From contig NZ_CP127247.1 of assembly GCF_030285785.1 (NCBI RefSeq), positions 4,775,725 through 4,839,724 on the forward strand: a DNA stretch of 64,000 nucleotides, read 5' to 3'. This stretch comes from Parasedimentitalea psychrophila (GTDB taxonomy: Bacteria; Pseudomonadota; Alphaproteobacteria; Rhodobacterales; Rhodobacteraceae). Both the position numbers and the translations under genes were made by a program. The notes below the pieces were generated by a model, which made no database searches, had not been told where the DNA came from, and saw only the letters and a program-made list of their open reading frames with translations. Positions 1 to 9,563 of the stretch are shown here, piece by piece (position 1 is the first letter of the stretch; every line of letters begins with the position of its first letter).

Positions 1-339
1 GAACCCGGCGCCCTGTCATCCCTGCGGCACTACCACATGCAGCAGGACGAATTTCTGATGATGACCGAAGGTACCTGCACCCTGATCGACGATGACGGTG
101 AGCATGAGATGCTGCCCGGAGATTGCGCCAGCTTTCCGGCTGGTGACGCCAACGGCCACCATCTGGTGAACAAAACAGACTCCCCCGCCGCCTTTTTGGT
201 GGTGGGCACACACACGCAATCTGAGACCGCTTTCTACAGCGATATCGACATGATGGTTAGGAGTGGTCCAGACGGCTCCGCCTTTAGCCGCAAAGACGGC
301 AGCCCGCTGACGGCTGACCAGATCGGAGACAATAAATGA
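1..339 (+). CDS. Cupin-domain protein, 5' end outside the window
   Basis: The reading frame is open from the first base, so the start lies upstream. The visible 112 residues carry a cupin metal-binding pattern: G, then HYH, then E seven residues after the first H (GALSSLRHYHMQQDEF). A second cupin strand follows with PAGDANGHH. Small single-cupin proteins of this kind bind a metal or small ligand; the substrate cannot be told. Its TGA overlaps the ATG of the next gene (ATGA), so the two are probably translationally coupled and cotranscribed with the fatty-acid oxidation gene. Confidence 0.7.
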   Translation, partial: EPGALSSLRHYHMQQDEFLMMTEGTCTLIDDDGEHEMLPGDCASFPAGDANGHHLVNKTDSPAAFLVVGTHTQSETAFYSDIDMMVRSGPDGSAFSRKDGSPLTADQIGDNK

Positions 340-2534
340 CCGATTTCACCTATGACGTCGACGCAGACGGCCTTGCCATCATCACCTGGGATGCCCCCGG
401 CAAGTCGATGAACGTGCTGACCCGCGAGGCCTTTGTGCTGGTCGAGGACTATATTGATCGCGCATTGGCGGATGACGCCGTCAAGGGCGTGGTGATCACC
501 AGCGGCAAGAAAGACTTTGCTGGCGGTATGGATCTGAATGTTCTGGCCAGCATCCGCGACGAATCCGGCGATGAACCGGCCCAGGGCCTGTTCGACTTCA
601 CCATGAACGGCCACCGCATCCTGCGCAAACTGGAACGTGCGGGCATGGATGCCAAGACCAACAAGGGCGGCAAGCCGATTGCCTGTGCCATCAATGGCAC
701 TTGTGCTGGCATCGGCACTGAAATCGCGCTGGCCTGTCACCACCGGGTGATGACCGACAATCCCAAATCCAAGATCGGGTTGCCGGAAATCATGCTGGGG
801 ATATTCCCTGGTGGCGGCGGCACCATCCGCTATTCGCGCATGGTTGGCGCCATGGCGGCGGCTCCGGTGTTGCTGGAAGGCAAGATGCTGGACCCGAAGA
901 AAGCCAAGTCTGCCCAGTTGATCGACGCTGTTAACGCCGACCCGTTAGAAGCCGCACGTCAGTGGGTGCTGAACGCCAAGCCTGCCGATATCGTCAAACC
1001 CTGGGATGCCAAGGGTTATAAAATGCCCGGTGGTGCGCCCTATCATCCCGCAGGCTTCATGACCTTTGTCGGTGCCAGCGCCTTGATCAACGGCAAGACC
1101 CAAGGCGCATTCCCAGCGGCCAAGGCGCTGCTGAGTGCGATTTATGAAGGCGCGCTGGTCGATTTTGACAACGCCCTGAAGATCGAGGCGCGCTGGTTCA
1201 CTCATGTGCTGATGAACCCGTCATCCTCGGCCATGATCCGCAGCCTGTTCATCAACAAACAGGCGCTGGAAAAAGGCGCTGTGCGCCCCGAGGGTATCGA
1301 GGATCAGTCGGTCAAGAAGATCGGCGTTCTGGGGGCCGGCATGATGGGCGCCGGTATCGCGCTGGTGTCAGCGCAGGCCGGTATGGAAGTGGTGTTGATT
1401 GACCGCGATCAGGATGCCGCCGACAAGGGCAAATCCTATGCCGCGAGCTATATGGACAAGGGCATCAAGCGCGGCAAAGCCACGCCTGAGAAGAAAGAGG
1501 CGCTGCTGGCGCAGATCACCGCCACCCCTGACCTACAACAGCTGAAGGGCTGTGATCTGATCATCGAGGCGGTGTTCGAGGACCCGCAGGTCAAGGCCGA
1601 GATGACCAAGAAGGTCGAAGCCATCATCCCGCAAGATTGCATCTATGCCTCCAACACCTCGACCCTGCCGATCACCGGTCTGGCTGAGGCCTCGGTGCGG
1701 CCAGAGCAGTTCATCGGCATCCACTTCTTCTCGCCTGTTGAGAAGATGTTGCTGGTGGAAATCATCAAGGGTGACAAAACCGGTGATCGCGCAGTCGCCA
1801 AGGCGCTCGACTATGTGCGTCAGATCCGCAAGACACCGATCGTCGTTAATGATGCGCGGTTCTTCTACTGCAACCGCTGCATCATCCCCTATATCAACGA
1901 AGGTCTGCGGATGATCACCGAGGGTGTGTCACCGGTGCTGATCGACAATGCGGCACGCCAGCTTGGCTTCCCTGTGGGGCCGGTGCAGCTGAACGATGAA
2001 ACCTCGATTGATCTGGGCGCCAAGATTGCCCGCGCCACCAAGGCGGCGATGGGCGATGACTACCCGGACAGCCCCGGTGACGATCTGATCTTCTGGATGG
2101 AGAGTCTGGGGCGGATGGGCCGCAAGGCCAATGCCGGCTTCTTTGACTATGACGACAAGGGCAAACGGGTCGAATACTGGAAAGGCATGCAGGAGAAATA
2201 CCCGCTGGCCGATGAACAGCCTGATCTGATCGAAGTGCAGGAACGGCTGATGTTTGCTCAGGTGCTGGAAGCGGTACGGGCGCTGGAAGAAGGCGTGCTG
2301 GAAGACATCCGTGAGGGCGACGTGGGTGCGGTGCTGGCCTGGGGGTTTGCGCCTTGGTCCGGCGGTCCGCTCAGCTGGCTCGATATCATCGGCACGCCCT
2401 ATGCTGCTGAACGCTGTGACCAGTTGGCCGAGCAATACGGCGAACGGTTCGCCTGCCCACCGCTGCTACGTGAAATGGCGGCCAAGGGGCAGAGCTTCTA
2501 TGGTCGGTTTGATCCGGCGAAGAAGGTCGCGTAA
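336..2534 (+). CDS. FadJ-type enoyl-CoA hydratase / 3-hydroxyacyl-CoA dehydrogenase
   Basis: 732-residue multifunctional beta-oxidation protein. The N-terminal crotonase domain (about residues 1-190) hydrates 2-enoyl-CoA. It shows GTCAGIGTE (Glu near 129) and GLPEIMLGIFPGGGG (Glu near 150), the usual catalytic glutamate positions. From about residue 328 an NAD-binding Rossmann motif, GVLGAGMMGAG, opens the 3-hydroxyacyl-CoA dehydrogenase part. Its catalytic region IGIHFFSPVEKM follows, and a second helical C-terminal domain ends near residue 730. Length and order match the FadB/FadJ alpha subunit. A thiolase partner is not in the window and probably lies upstream. The start overlaps the preceding cupin stop (ATGA). 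Confidence 0.92.
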   Translation: MTDFTYDVDADGLAIITWDAPGKSMNVLTREAFVLVEDYIDRALADDAVKGVVITSGKKDFAGGMDLNVLASIRDESGDEPAQGLFDFTMNGHRILRKLERAGMDAKTNKGGKPIACAINGTCAGIGTEIALACHHRVMTDNPKSKIGLPEIMLGIFPGGGGTIRYSRMVGAMAAAPVLLEGKMLDPKKAKSAQLIDAVNADPLEAARQWVLNAKPADIVKPWDAKGYKMPGGAPYHPAGFMTFVGASALINGKTQGAFPAAKALLSAIYEGALVDFDNALKIEARWFTHVLMNPSSSAMIRSLFINKQALEKGAVRPEGIEDQSVKKIGVLGAGMMGAGIALVSAQAGMEVVLIDRDQDAADKGKSYAASYMDKGIKRGKATPEKKEALLAQITATPDLQQLKGCDLIIEAVFEDPQVKAEMTKKVEAIIPQDCIYASNTSTLPITGLAEASVRPEQFIGIHFFSPVEKMLLVEIIKGDKTGDRAVAKALDYVRQIRKTPIVVNDARFFYCNRCIIPYINEGLRMITEGVSPVLIDNAARQLGFPVGPVQLNDETSIDLGAKIARATKAAMGDDYPDSPGDDLIFWMESLGRMGRKANAGFFDYDDKGKRVEYWKGMQEKYPLADEQPDLIEVQERLMFAQVLEAVRALEEGVLEDIREGDVGAVLAWGFAPWSGGPLSWLDIIGTPYAAERCDQLAEQYGERFACPPLLREMAAKGQSFYGRFDPAKKVA

Positions 2535-2611
2535 GCGGCCAGGGAACACATCAGGCCATCCCTTGGGGGTGGCCATTTCAATTCGACTGGACCCGGGCTG
2601 ATCAAAATACA

Positions 2612-2645
2612 AAAAGGGGCATCTGACATTTGTCATGCCCCTTTT
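2612..2645. terminator. Bidirectional stem-loop between fadJ-like gene and Hint gene
   Basis: Perfect 11-bp arms (AAAAGGGGCAT at 2612-2622, ATGCCCCTTTT at 2635-2645) enclose a 12-nt loop that can itself pair (TGAC/GTCA). The stem has A-rich and T-rich flanks, so it can terminate both converging transcripts, that of the plus-strand fadJ-like gene and that of the minus-strand Hint gene. Confidence 0.8.
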
Positions 2646-2665
2646 ATCAATGTTGGATCTGCGGC

Positions 2666-3352
2666 TTACCGCACCGAGACAAACTGGGCCTCACACTGCG
2701 CCGCCGATCCGGCGGGCACATCTGCGGTCCAAAAGGCTTCATCGACTATCATATCGGTGATCAGATCCCGCGCTGCGTCCTGTTGCAGCACACGGTAGAG
2801 CCCGTCTCTGGGCGCGGCTGATTCCAGAATGCTAAAGGGCGTTGCACTGAACGCCAAAAGACCGGCCTCAAGATAGATCACCTGGTCCTGGGCAAACCGC
2901 GGCATCACCAGCTGCAAGCATTGCCCTGCGGCGGCCCGGTGAATTCCACGATAGCCCTCAAGGGCGCAGGCGGGCACCACGACAAAGGGATCGCCCTGAG
3001 CATCCTCGGCCAGATCGCTTTCCACCAGGATACCCTGATCCGGCATCACCCACATCGGCACACGGTTGTGCAGCGCGTCCTGCGGCACAAACATCGGGCA
3101 TTGTGGGTCCATTAGAATTTCTTCGGGCATCAGAATGGTTTCACGGTGCAATTCGGTGATTTCCTGCATGCCGTGATCAAAGGTCAACACCCTGTCACCA
3201 ACGCTCAATGCTTCGACAGGCCGCCAGCCAAGGTTCGACGCCACATGGGTGCCGGCAAGCAAACCGCCCTGCCCGGTTGACACCAACGGCAGTTCGGTGC
3301 CCAAGCCCGAAGCCACCGGCGCGGGTTTACGTTTGGTGATCCAGTCAAACAT
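2666..3352 (-). CDS. Hint-domain (Hedgehog/intein-type) protein
   Basis: 228 residues. After a short N-terminus, a Hint_2-like block begins near residue 31: LLAGTHVASNLGWRPVEAL, then SVGDRVLTFD. This is the pattern of the bacterial Hint family abundant in roseobacters. These proteins usually start the Hint block with Cys; here the equivalent position is not a Cys (LLAGT), so autoprocessing is doubtful. No signal peptide or RTX repeats are seen. It stands alone, converging with the fadJ-like gene across a terminator. Biological role unknown. Confidence 0.7.
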   Translation of the reverse strand: MFDWITKRKPAPVASGLGTELPLVSTGQGGLLAGTHVASNLGWRPVEALSVGDRVLTFDHGMQEITELHRETILMPEEILMDPQCPMFVPQDALHNRVPMWVMPDQGILVESDLAEDAQGDPFVVVPACALEGYRGIHRAAAGQCLQLVMPRFAQDQVIYLEAGLLAFSATPFSILESAAPRDGLYRVLQQDAARDLITDMIVDEAFWTADVPAGSAAQCEAQFVSVR

Positions 3353-3549
3353 CGCCTTTTCCTTCTAAAAAGACGGCCCTGCCCGATGGCAAAAGCACGT
3401 AGTATTCGTGTCAGCCCCAAAACACTGTGTTTTCAGGCCACAAATGGGCCAAAAATAGGGCATCTCGGGGTCATTGTCGGCAAAAACCGCCTAATCCCGG
3501 CCAATGCAGGGAATTAGCGACCGGTCGCTGACAACAGCTCAATGTCTAA

Positions 3550-4215
3550 CTAGAGGGATAGCGGTGAATCGTTAAAAGAGTATTCAAATTGAGCAATATC
3601 TTCAGCGCAGCTCTGCGCCACCGACTGGGCTGCATCGGTGTCGTAGTACCTCCGCCAGTCGCGTTGCCGTTTTGAGGTATTGGCCAGAGGCAGCCTTATC
3701 TCAAAACCAAGATGGTCAAACAATGGCTGTGCATCGGTGGAAAAATGCTCCAGCCGGATATACAGCTGGCCCTGCTGGCTGCCATCGCGGTGGCGCAGGT
3801 ATGACGCCGCCGAAGCGCCCCGGAACGCCGCCATGGTCTGGGGATGACTGGCAAAATCGCAAAAATCCAGCGACCGCGCCAGATGCACCGCCGGATGGTC
3901 AAAGCGCTGCTCTCGCAGCCAGTGGTAATAGCTGACCGCACGATCCCAAGGATTGCGTACCAGTGTGAAGACAAACAGGCGGCGCAGGGTCTGCTCCGGC
4001 ACCAGCCCTTCGATATCGGCCAGGGTGGAATGTTTCCATTTGCGCCCACGGGTCGCCACGTCGTTTACCCGGTGCCGCCGCCGCCGCGCCTTGGGGGTGT
4101 CACCCAGCATGATGTCATCCGCTTTGGCCCGCGCCTCCAGCGCCAGCGCCAGCGCGGTGCCGCCGGTCTTGGGGATATGGATAAACAGGTAAGAGCGGCC
4201 AGGCGACAGGATCAT
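3550..4215 (-). CDS. Sulfotransferase-family protein
   Basis: 221 residues. Residues 10-20 read LFIHIPKTGGT, the PAPS 5'-phosphosulfate-binding loop of sulfotransferases that modify carbohydrates or lipids. LVRNPWDRAVSYY (about 85-97) is the 3'-phosphate-binding motif. Together they support sulfo-group transfer from PAPS. The acceptor is unknown; family members act on polysaccharides or lipids. It lies in the same direction as, and upstream of, the Hint gene, but 197 nt separate them, so an operon is unproven. Confidence 0.85.
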   Translation of the reverse strand: MILSPGRSYLFIHIPKTGGTALALALEARAKADDIMLGDTPKARRRRHRVNDVATRGRKWKHSTLADIEGLVPEQTLRRLFVFTLVRNPWDRAVSYYHWLREQRFDHPAVHLARSLDFCDFASHPQTMAAFRGASAASYLRHRDGSQQGQLYIRLEHFSTDAQPLFDHLGFEIRLPLANTSKRQRDWRRYYDTDAAQSVAQSCAEDIAQFEYSFNDSPLSL

Positions 4216-4304
4216 AATGGCAGGCTAGAAAACAATGCGATAAATGGGAACCATGGCTGGGCGTCTTCCTGGCCCTGCGGCCAATGCATCACATATTTTT
4301 CAGG

Positions 4305-5228
4305 TTACCGCGAGCGCACCGCAATTGTCGCACCGGCCAGAATTATCAGCGCAATGCCAAACATCTGCCACAGGCCGATTTGCTGACCCAACACCGCCCA
4401 GGCAAAGGCCGGCCCGACAATCATCACCGAGTATTCGAACACCGCAACAAGCGATGCCTCGCCCAGTTGATAGGCCTTGATGATCAAGAACACCCCCAGC
4501 ACCGAGCCAACCGCCTGAACCAGGACCCAATGGGTAATCTCCCAGACCGGCCAGACCCAGCCGCGGGTCACAAAGCCATCGGCGCCCTCAGCCACCGGCA
4601 AGGGCCACAGCTCAAGCACGCCCAAACCCACCGCGCCCATCACCGCCTGAGCGAGCAGCATGCCAAACAACATTGAAACCGTGCTTTCGCCCTCGCAGAG
4701 GCTGCGGGTGGCAATCGCCCCCAGCGCATAAAAGAAACCACCCGCCACCGGCAGCAGGATCAGCCAGTCAAAGTTTTTCAGATCCGGCTGCAATACAAAC
4801 AACACCCCGGCAAAGCCCAGCAACACCGCCAGAATTCGGATTTTGCCAATCCGCATCCCCATAAAGAGAACCGAGATGAGAACAATGAAAATAGGCGAGG
4901 TAAACAGCCCGGCCAGGGCCTCGGCATAGGGCATCAGCGCTAAGGCCGAAAAATAGAACATCATCGACAGTGCAACCAGAAGGCTGCGCAGCACCACAGC
5001 GCCCCATTTACGCGGCGCGACCTGTCCCAGACCAATCGCCGCCAAGCCATAAATCAACGGTATGCTCAACACAGTTCGCATCAGGTAGAACTGCCACAGG
5101 CCAACAACTTCGGCCAACAAGGGCACCACATTATCGATCACGCCGATGACAGCCATCGCCGCCAACATGACATTTGCGGCAATCGCCGGGGAATTCGCGG
5201 CAGGTGTGGAAATAACCATTTGTTTCAT
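4305..5228 (-). CDS. DMT-superfamily (EamA) transporter
   Basis: 307 residues with about ten hydrophobic segments arranged as two EamA halves (for example VVGLWQFYLMRTVLSIPL in the first half and VFEYSVMIVGPAFAWAVLG in the second). Members export amino acids or other metabolites across the inner membrane. I chose the ATG at 5228 (MKQMVIS), preceded by GGGAAG; an upstream GTG at 5258 and a downstream ATG at 5219 are alternatives. It is divergent from the acyl-CoA synthetase gene, with 76 nt between starts. Substrate unknown. Confidence 0.85.
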   Translation of the reverse strand: MKQMVISTPAANSPAIAANVMLAAMAVIGVIDNVVPLLAEVVGLWQFYLMRTVLSIPLIYGLAAIGLGQVAPRKWGAVVLRSLLVALSMMFYFSALALMPYAEALAGLFTSPIFIVLISVLFMGMRIGKIRILAVLLGFAGVLFVLQPDLKNFDWLILLPVAGGFFYALGAIATRSLCEGESTVSMLFGMLLAQAVMGAVGLGVLELWPLPVAEGADGFVTRGWVWPVWEITHWVLVQAVGSVLGVFLIIKAYQLGEASLVAVFEYSVMIVGPAFAWAVLGQQIGLWQMFGIALIILAGATIAVRSR

Positions 5229-5304
5229 AGTCTTCCCAATGGCAGCAACTTTGCGCACAATCTGGTCTCAAAACGACATATCGAATGATTCTGGGAGGAA
5301 TTAC

Positions 5305-6933
5305 ATGGGGTGGATGGCTGACGAAACAGGTCTGGTAAAAACCGACGCCAACTATGTGCCATTGACGCCGCTGTCGCATCTGCGGCGCGCTGCGGTGGTG
5401 TTCAAGGATCATCTGGCGGTGAGCTATGGCAGCCACCGCAAAACATATGGCGAATATTACCAGCGTTGCAGCCAGCTGGCCTCGGGGTTGGTCAAACTTG
5501 GGGTCAAACCCGGTGATGTGGTGGCAACACTGATCCCCAACCTGCCGGCCCAGGCCGAGGCGCATTTTGGGGTGCCGGCCTGTAGTGCCGTGCTGAACAC
5601 CATCAACACCCGGCTGGATATCGGCACGGTGGCCTATATCTTTGATCACGGTGGCGCCAAGGTGGTGCTGGTGGATTCGCAGTTTCTGGAACTGGCCGAA
5701 GCGGCGATTGAGGCGATGGACGGCCCGGCACCGACCTTGATCGAAGTTGCTGACGATCAGGCCGGCTGGCACGCCAGTGGCCGCCATCCAACCTACGAGG
5801 ATCTGCTGGCCGGAGGCGATGCTGACTTTGACTGGATCCTGCCGCAGGACGAATGGGAAAGCTTGGCGCTGAACTATACCTCGGGCACCACAGGGCGGCC
5901 CAAGGGCGTGGTCTATCACCACCGCGGCGCCTATCTGATGACCATGGGAACCGTGGTCTCGTGGCGCATGGTTCTGCACCCGATCTATCTGACCATTGTG
6001 CCGATGTTTCACTGCAACGGCTGGAACCACACCTGGATGATGCCGCTGCTGGGCGGCACCTTGGTGTGCTGCCGTGATGTTTCAGCCAAGGCGGTTTATA
6101 ACGCGATCCACTATGAGGGAGTCAGCCATTTTGGCGGTGCTCCGATCGTACTCAACATGATCGTCAACGCGGTGGATGAGGATCGCCGGACCTTTGACCA
6201 CCAGGTCGAGGTCTTCACCGCCGGCGCCCCGCCTGCCCCCGCAACCCTGGCCAAGATCGAGGATCTGGGGTTCAACATCACCCAAGTCTATGGGCTGACC
6301 GAGACCTATGGTCATGTCACCGAGTGTTACTGGAAAGCTGGCGACTGGGATGCGCTGGACAAGCCAGGTGTGGCCGCGATCAAGGCCCGCCAGGGCGTCG
6401 CCATGCCGATGATGGAACATGTGGTGGTGCGCGACAGTGACCACCAGCCTGTGCCCATGGATGGCCGCACTCAGGGTGAAATCGCCATTCGCGGCAATTC
6501 GGTCATGAAGGGCTATCTGAAGAACCCCGAGGCCACCGCCGAGGCCTTTGCCAATGGCTATTTCAATTCAGGCGACATCGCCGTGCAGCACCCTGATAGC
6601 TACGTGCAGATCTCGGACCGGGCCAAGGATATTATCATCTCGGGCGGTGAGAACATCTCCTCCGTCGAGATCGAGGGCGTGTTGATGGGGCACCCGGATG
6701 TCAGTCTGGCAGCGGTGGTCGCCAAGCCCGACGATAAATGGGGCGAAGTGCCCTGTGCCTTTGTCGAGCTGAAACCGGGAACCGCGCCGAGTGAGGCTGA
6801 TCTGATCAGCTTTGCTCGGCAAACTCTAGCCGGCTTTAAAACGCCCAAAACGGTGGTGTTTCAAGAGCTCCCCAAGACCTCGACCGGCAAAATCCAAAAG
6901 TTCGAGCTGCGCAAACTTGCCGAAAACCTCTGA
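5305..6933 (+). CDS. AMP-dependent acyl-CoA synthetase (FadD/DmdB-like)
   Basis: 542 residues of the ANL adenylate-forming superfamily, which activates a carboxylic acid with ATP and joins it to CoA. Motifs in order: phosphate loop YTSGTTGRPKG (about 190-200), VYGLTETYG (about 327), the hinge region ISDRAKDIIISGGENIS (about 434-450), and the C-terminal catalytic lysine in LPKTSTGKIQK (about 529). The start at 5305 is set by GGGAGGAA just upstream; the frame runs open for 53 more codons upstream, but that stretch crosses the divergent promoter. Chain length is not evident. Family members in roseobacters include medium-chain and methylmercaptopropionate ligases, so the substrate is left open. 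Confidence 0.9.
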   Translation: MGWMADETGLVKTDANYVPLTPLSHLRRAAVVFKDHLAVSYGSHRKTYGEYYQRCSQLASGLVKLGVKPGDVVATLIPNLPAQAEAHFGVPACSAVLNTINTRLDIGTVAYIFDHGGAKVVLVDSQFLELAEAAIEAMDGPAPTLIEVADDQAGWHASGRHPTYEDLLAGGDADFDWILPQDEWESLALNYTSGTTGRPKGVVYHHRGAYLMTMGTVVSWRMVLHPIYLTIVPMFHCNGWNHTWMMPLLGGTLVCCRDVSAKAVYNAIHYEGVSHFGGAPIVLNMIVNAVDEDRRTFDHQVEVFTAGAPPAPATLAKIEDLGFNITQVYGLTETYGHVTECYWKAGDWDALDKPGVAAIKARQGVAMPMMEHVVVRDSDHQPVPMDGRTQGEIAIRGNSVMKGYLKNPEATAEAFANGYFNSGDIAVQHPDSYVQISDRAKDIIISGGENISSVEIEGVLMGHPDVSLAAVVAKPDDKWGEVPCAFVELKPGTAPSEADLISFARQTLAGFKTPKTVVFQELPKTSTGKIQKFELRKLAENL

Positions 6934-7042
6934 GCAAGGCAGCGCCTTTGAAATGAACCTCTTGGCGGCAAAGCCGTTTGCCGCCAAGGGGCCAACCGTG
7001 TTAGCCTCACATTGTAATTGAGGCACAGGCAAGAATAAGCAG

Positions 7043-8053
7043 ATGACTGCACTCCGGGAATATCAACGGCTTGAGGCTGCGGGCCTGTGGCGCGCCAGCC
7101 CCGAAGAGCAACGCCGGGACGTGATTGTTTCGGTCGGCGATGCCACGCTGACGATTATCGACATGAAGGAACGACCGCTGGCCCATTGGTCGCTGGCGGC
7201 AGTGGAACGGCAGAACCCCGGCCGCTACCCAGCGCTGTTCCATCCCGATGGCGACCCCGGTGAGACGCTGGAGCTGGGCGAAGATGAAACCACCATGCTG
7301 AAGGCCATTGAAAGGGTGCAGCAGGCCATAGCAGGCGCCCGGCCGCACCCGGGGCGGCTGCGCTCGGTCAGCGTGCTTGGCGGCCTTGGGCTGTTCGCCG
7401 CGCTGCTGGTGTTCTGGCTGCCAGGTGCGATGATCCGTCACACGGTCAGTGTGGTTCCCGACATCAAACGCAAAGCCATCGGCCAAGCCCTGCTGGGTCG
7501 AATTGAGCGGGTGTCGGGGCAAGCCTGTTCAACCCCTGAGACGGCCCCAATTCTGGCGAAGCTGGCTGAACGGACGGGAGTCCGGCAGGTTGTTGTGCTG
7601 CGCGATGGCCTTACCTCCAGCCTGCACCTACCGGGCAATATCGTTCTGCTGAACCGCTCGCTGATCGAAGATCATGAGGATCCCGCAGTGGCGGCCGGTG
7701 CCATACTGATCGAGCGCGCCCGTGCCCAGACCAGCGACCCGCTGATCGAAGTGCTGACCTCTGGTGGTATGCTGGCCTCGTTCCGCCTGCTGACCACTGG
7801 CAAACTGGATCGAAACAGTCTGGACCGTTTCACTGAAACCATGGTCAGCGCCCCACGCCCGGATGTGCCGCAAGAGAAAATTCTGGCCACCTTTGCCCAG
7901 GCGGCGATTCCCTCAACCCCCTATGCCTATGCCCAGGATATCACCGGTGAAAAAGTACTGGGATTGATCGAGGCGGACCCCATGGCGGGACGCAGCCTGG
8001 AGCCGGTGCTGAATGACCGGGACTGGGTGCAGTTGCAAAACATCTGCGGCTGA
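7043..8053 (+). CDS. Membrane protein resembling an M48 metallopeptidase with a degenerate zinc motif
   Basis: 336 residues: a cytoplasmic N-terminus (about 1-110), one strong membrane segment (LGGLGLFAALLVFWLPGAM, about 112-130), then a C-terminal domain. That domain follows the M48 (HtpX/Oma1-type) plan: Cys-containing lead-in, LPGNIVLLNRSLIEDHEDPAV, then a helix where M48 enzymes have HExxH. Here the helix reads AILIERARAQ: the Glu is kept, but both histidines are replaced by Ile and Arg. The C-terminus (PVLNDRDWVQLQNIC) also resembles M48 tails. I infer an inactive peptidase-like protein; its function is unknown. Confidence 0.6.
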   Translation: MTALREYQRLEAAGLWRASPEEQRRDVIVSVGDATLTIIDMKERPLAHWSLAAVERQNPGRYPALFHPDGDPGETLELGEDETTMLKAIERVQQAIAGARPHPGRLRSVSVLGGLGLFAALLVFWLPGAMIRHTVSVVPDIKRKAIGQALLGRIERVSGQACSTPETAPILAKLAERTGVRQVVVLRDGLTSSLHLPGNIVLLNRSLIEDHEDPAVAAGAILIERARAQTSDPLIEVLTSGGMLASFRLLTTGKLDRNSLDRFTETMVSAPRPDVPQEKILATFAQAAIPSTPYAYAQDITGEKVLGLIEADPMAGRSLEPVLNDRDWVQLQNICG

Positions 8054-8091
8054 ATTCTATCGCGGTTTCTGCGGTGATTTCTGAGGCTGAA

Positions 8092-9426
8092 TTATTTGCT
8101 CAGACGTGCCCCTGAATAGCCCGCAGCGCGGACATTGGTCAGCGCCGCCTCAGCAGCGGCAGTGTCAGTATAGGGACCGGCCAGCACCACTTTATACATC
8201 TTCCCCTTGCGGGTGACACTGCCAAGTCGCACCGACAGGCCGCGGGCCGCAAGCCCCTGCGCTGCCGCCCGTGCGGCGGCGGGATCAGAAAAGGTTGCCG
8301 CGCGGACATAGCGCCGCGGCGCCGGAGCAGAGCGCGTCGACAGGTGAAGCACCAGATTTTCGGACACCTCGGCCTGACTCACGGCGGCACTTGTCGGCAA
8401 ACTGACCACCGGACGATCCAGCGGCAGGGCGACAAGTTTGCGTGGCACGGTGCGGGTCCAGATCAGATCGCTTTGCGCATCGCCTTCGGCGGTGCGGGTT
8501 GCGCGCTGGCTGTTCAGCCGGTCATCCTCGCGGCTTGCCAATACATAGCCTGCGGGAACCTGAACCATACCGCTGATTATCGCAGGTTTCAGGCCGCGCT
8601 CGGCCCGCTGAAGGTTCAACCGGTCGTCCTGCCAAACAGCGCGATAGCCACTGGGCGGGGTGACGGCCTGACTGTGGCGCCGGGCCTGGTACACATGGGT
8701 TGGCACCACGCGCGTGTTGGGGGTCAACCGCAGCGACGATTGCGGCCCTACTCCGCTGCCAGTGCCAAAGGTAACCGGAGACACCGCCTGTGGGCCACAG
8801 CGGGCGCCCTGATTGGTATATTGCTGGCTCAGCGCAGAGGCATTGGCGCAACCGCCAGACGCCGGAGACGCAGCGGTCGCAACGGGTGCCCGGGCAGCAG
8901 AGACTGCGGGAGCGGCCGCAACGGCGGACTGCGGCGCTGGCTTGGCGGCCCTGACTGGGGCCGCAACCGGGGCCGCGCTGGCTGTCGCAGATGGACGTTG
9001 CGGTTTGGTTGGCGCCGGAGTGGTGGGTGCGCTGGTGCTGGCCACCGCCGTCGCGGGTCGTGTTGGCGCCGGAGCCGGAGCCGGAGTGGAAGGTTGCTGA
9101 CTGGCTGGCAGCGTAATCAGCTGCGGTGCCGGGCCACCCTGCGAGGGGCTACGGGTCGCGCCGGCCACCGCAGTCGGCTGCTGACCACATAATTGCTTGC
9201 GCGAGCGGCTCACCCGCGGAACCCAGGTCACATTGCCGTCGATGCCCGCCCGAATGAACACACAGCCCTTGCTGTCGACATATTGTTTGCCCCTGTACGA
9301 AGCCGGAGGGAATTCAGCAGGCAGCCCTGCACTGGACTGTGATTGGGCCTGAGACTGGGAGGGGACGGCGGACAGGCCAAAGGTGCCTGCCGCAATGGTC
9401 AATGCAATAACTCTAGTGATCATCAT
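8092..9426 (-). CDS. Secreted SPOR-domain protein
   Basis: About 444 residues from the ATG pair at 9421-9426. The start is chosen because it opens a signal peptide (MMITRVIALTIAAGTFGLSA, then SQAQ); the frame is open 29 codons further upstream. A long Ala/Pro/Thr/Ser-rich linker (about residues 100-200) follows. The last 75 residues form a SPOR fold (RYVRAATFSDPAAARAAAQ ... GPYTDTAAAEAAL), which binds denuded peptidoglycan at division sites. The middle holds two related segments (SGYRAVWQDDRLNLQRA and AGYVLASREDDRLNSQRA), an internal repeat. The likely location is the periplasm. Confidence 0.85.
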   Translation of the reverse strand: MMITRVIALTIAAGTFGLSAVPSQSQAQSQSSAGLPAEFPPASYRGKQYVDSKGCVFIRAGIDGNVTWVPRVSRSRKQLCGQQPTAVAGATRSPSQGGPAPQLITLPASQQPSTPAPAPAPTRPATAVASTSAPTTPAPTKPQRPSATASAAPVAAPVRAAKPAPQSAVAAAPAVSAARAPVATAASPASGGCANASALSQQYTNQGARCGPQAVSPVTFGTGSGVGPQSSLRLTPNTRVVPTHVYQARRHSQAVTPPSGYRAVWQDDRLNLQRAERGLKPAIISGMVQVPAGYVLASREDDRLNSQRATRTAEGDAQSDLIWTRTVPRKLVALPLDRPVVSLPTSAAVSQAEVSENLVLHLSTRSAPAPRRYVRAATFSDPAAARAAAQGLAARGLSVRLGSVTRKGKMYKVVLAGPYTDTAAAEAALTNVRAAGYSGARLSK

Positions 9427-9563
9427 AGCCGTGCCCCACAAAATATGGGTCAAAGATGCCTGAAAAGTGATTCGGTGGCAAGCATGGTTTGTGGACAATA
9501 ATGAGGCAATCACCCAAATAGTTGCGCAATCACCCCATAATTCTGCCCCAACCTGCCAGGTTC

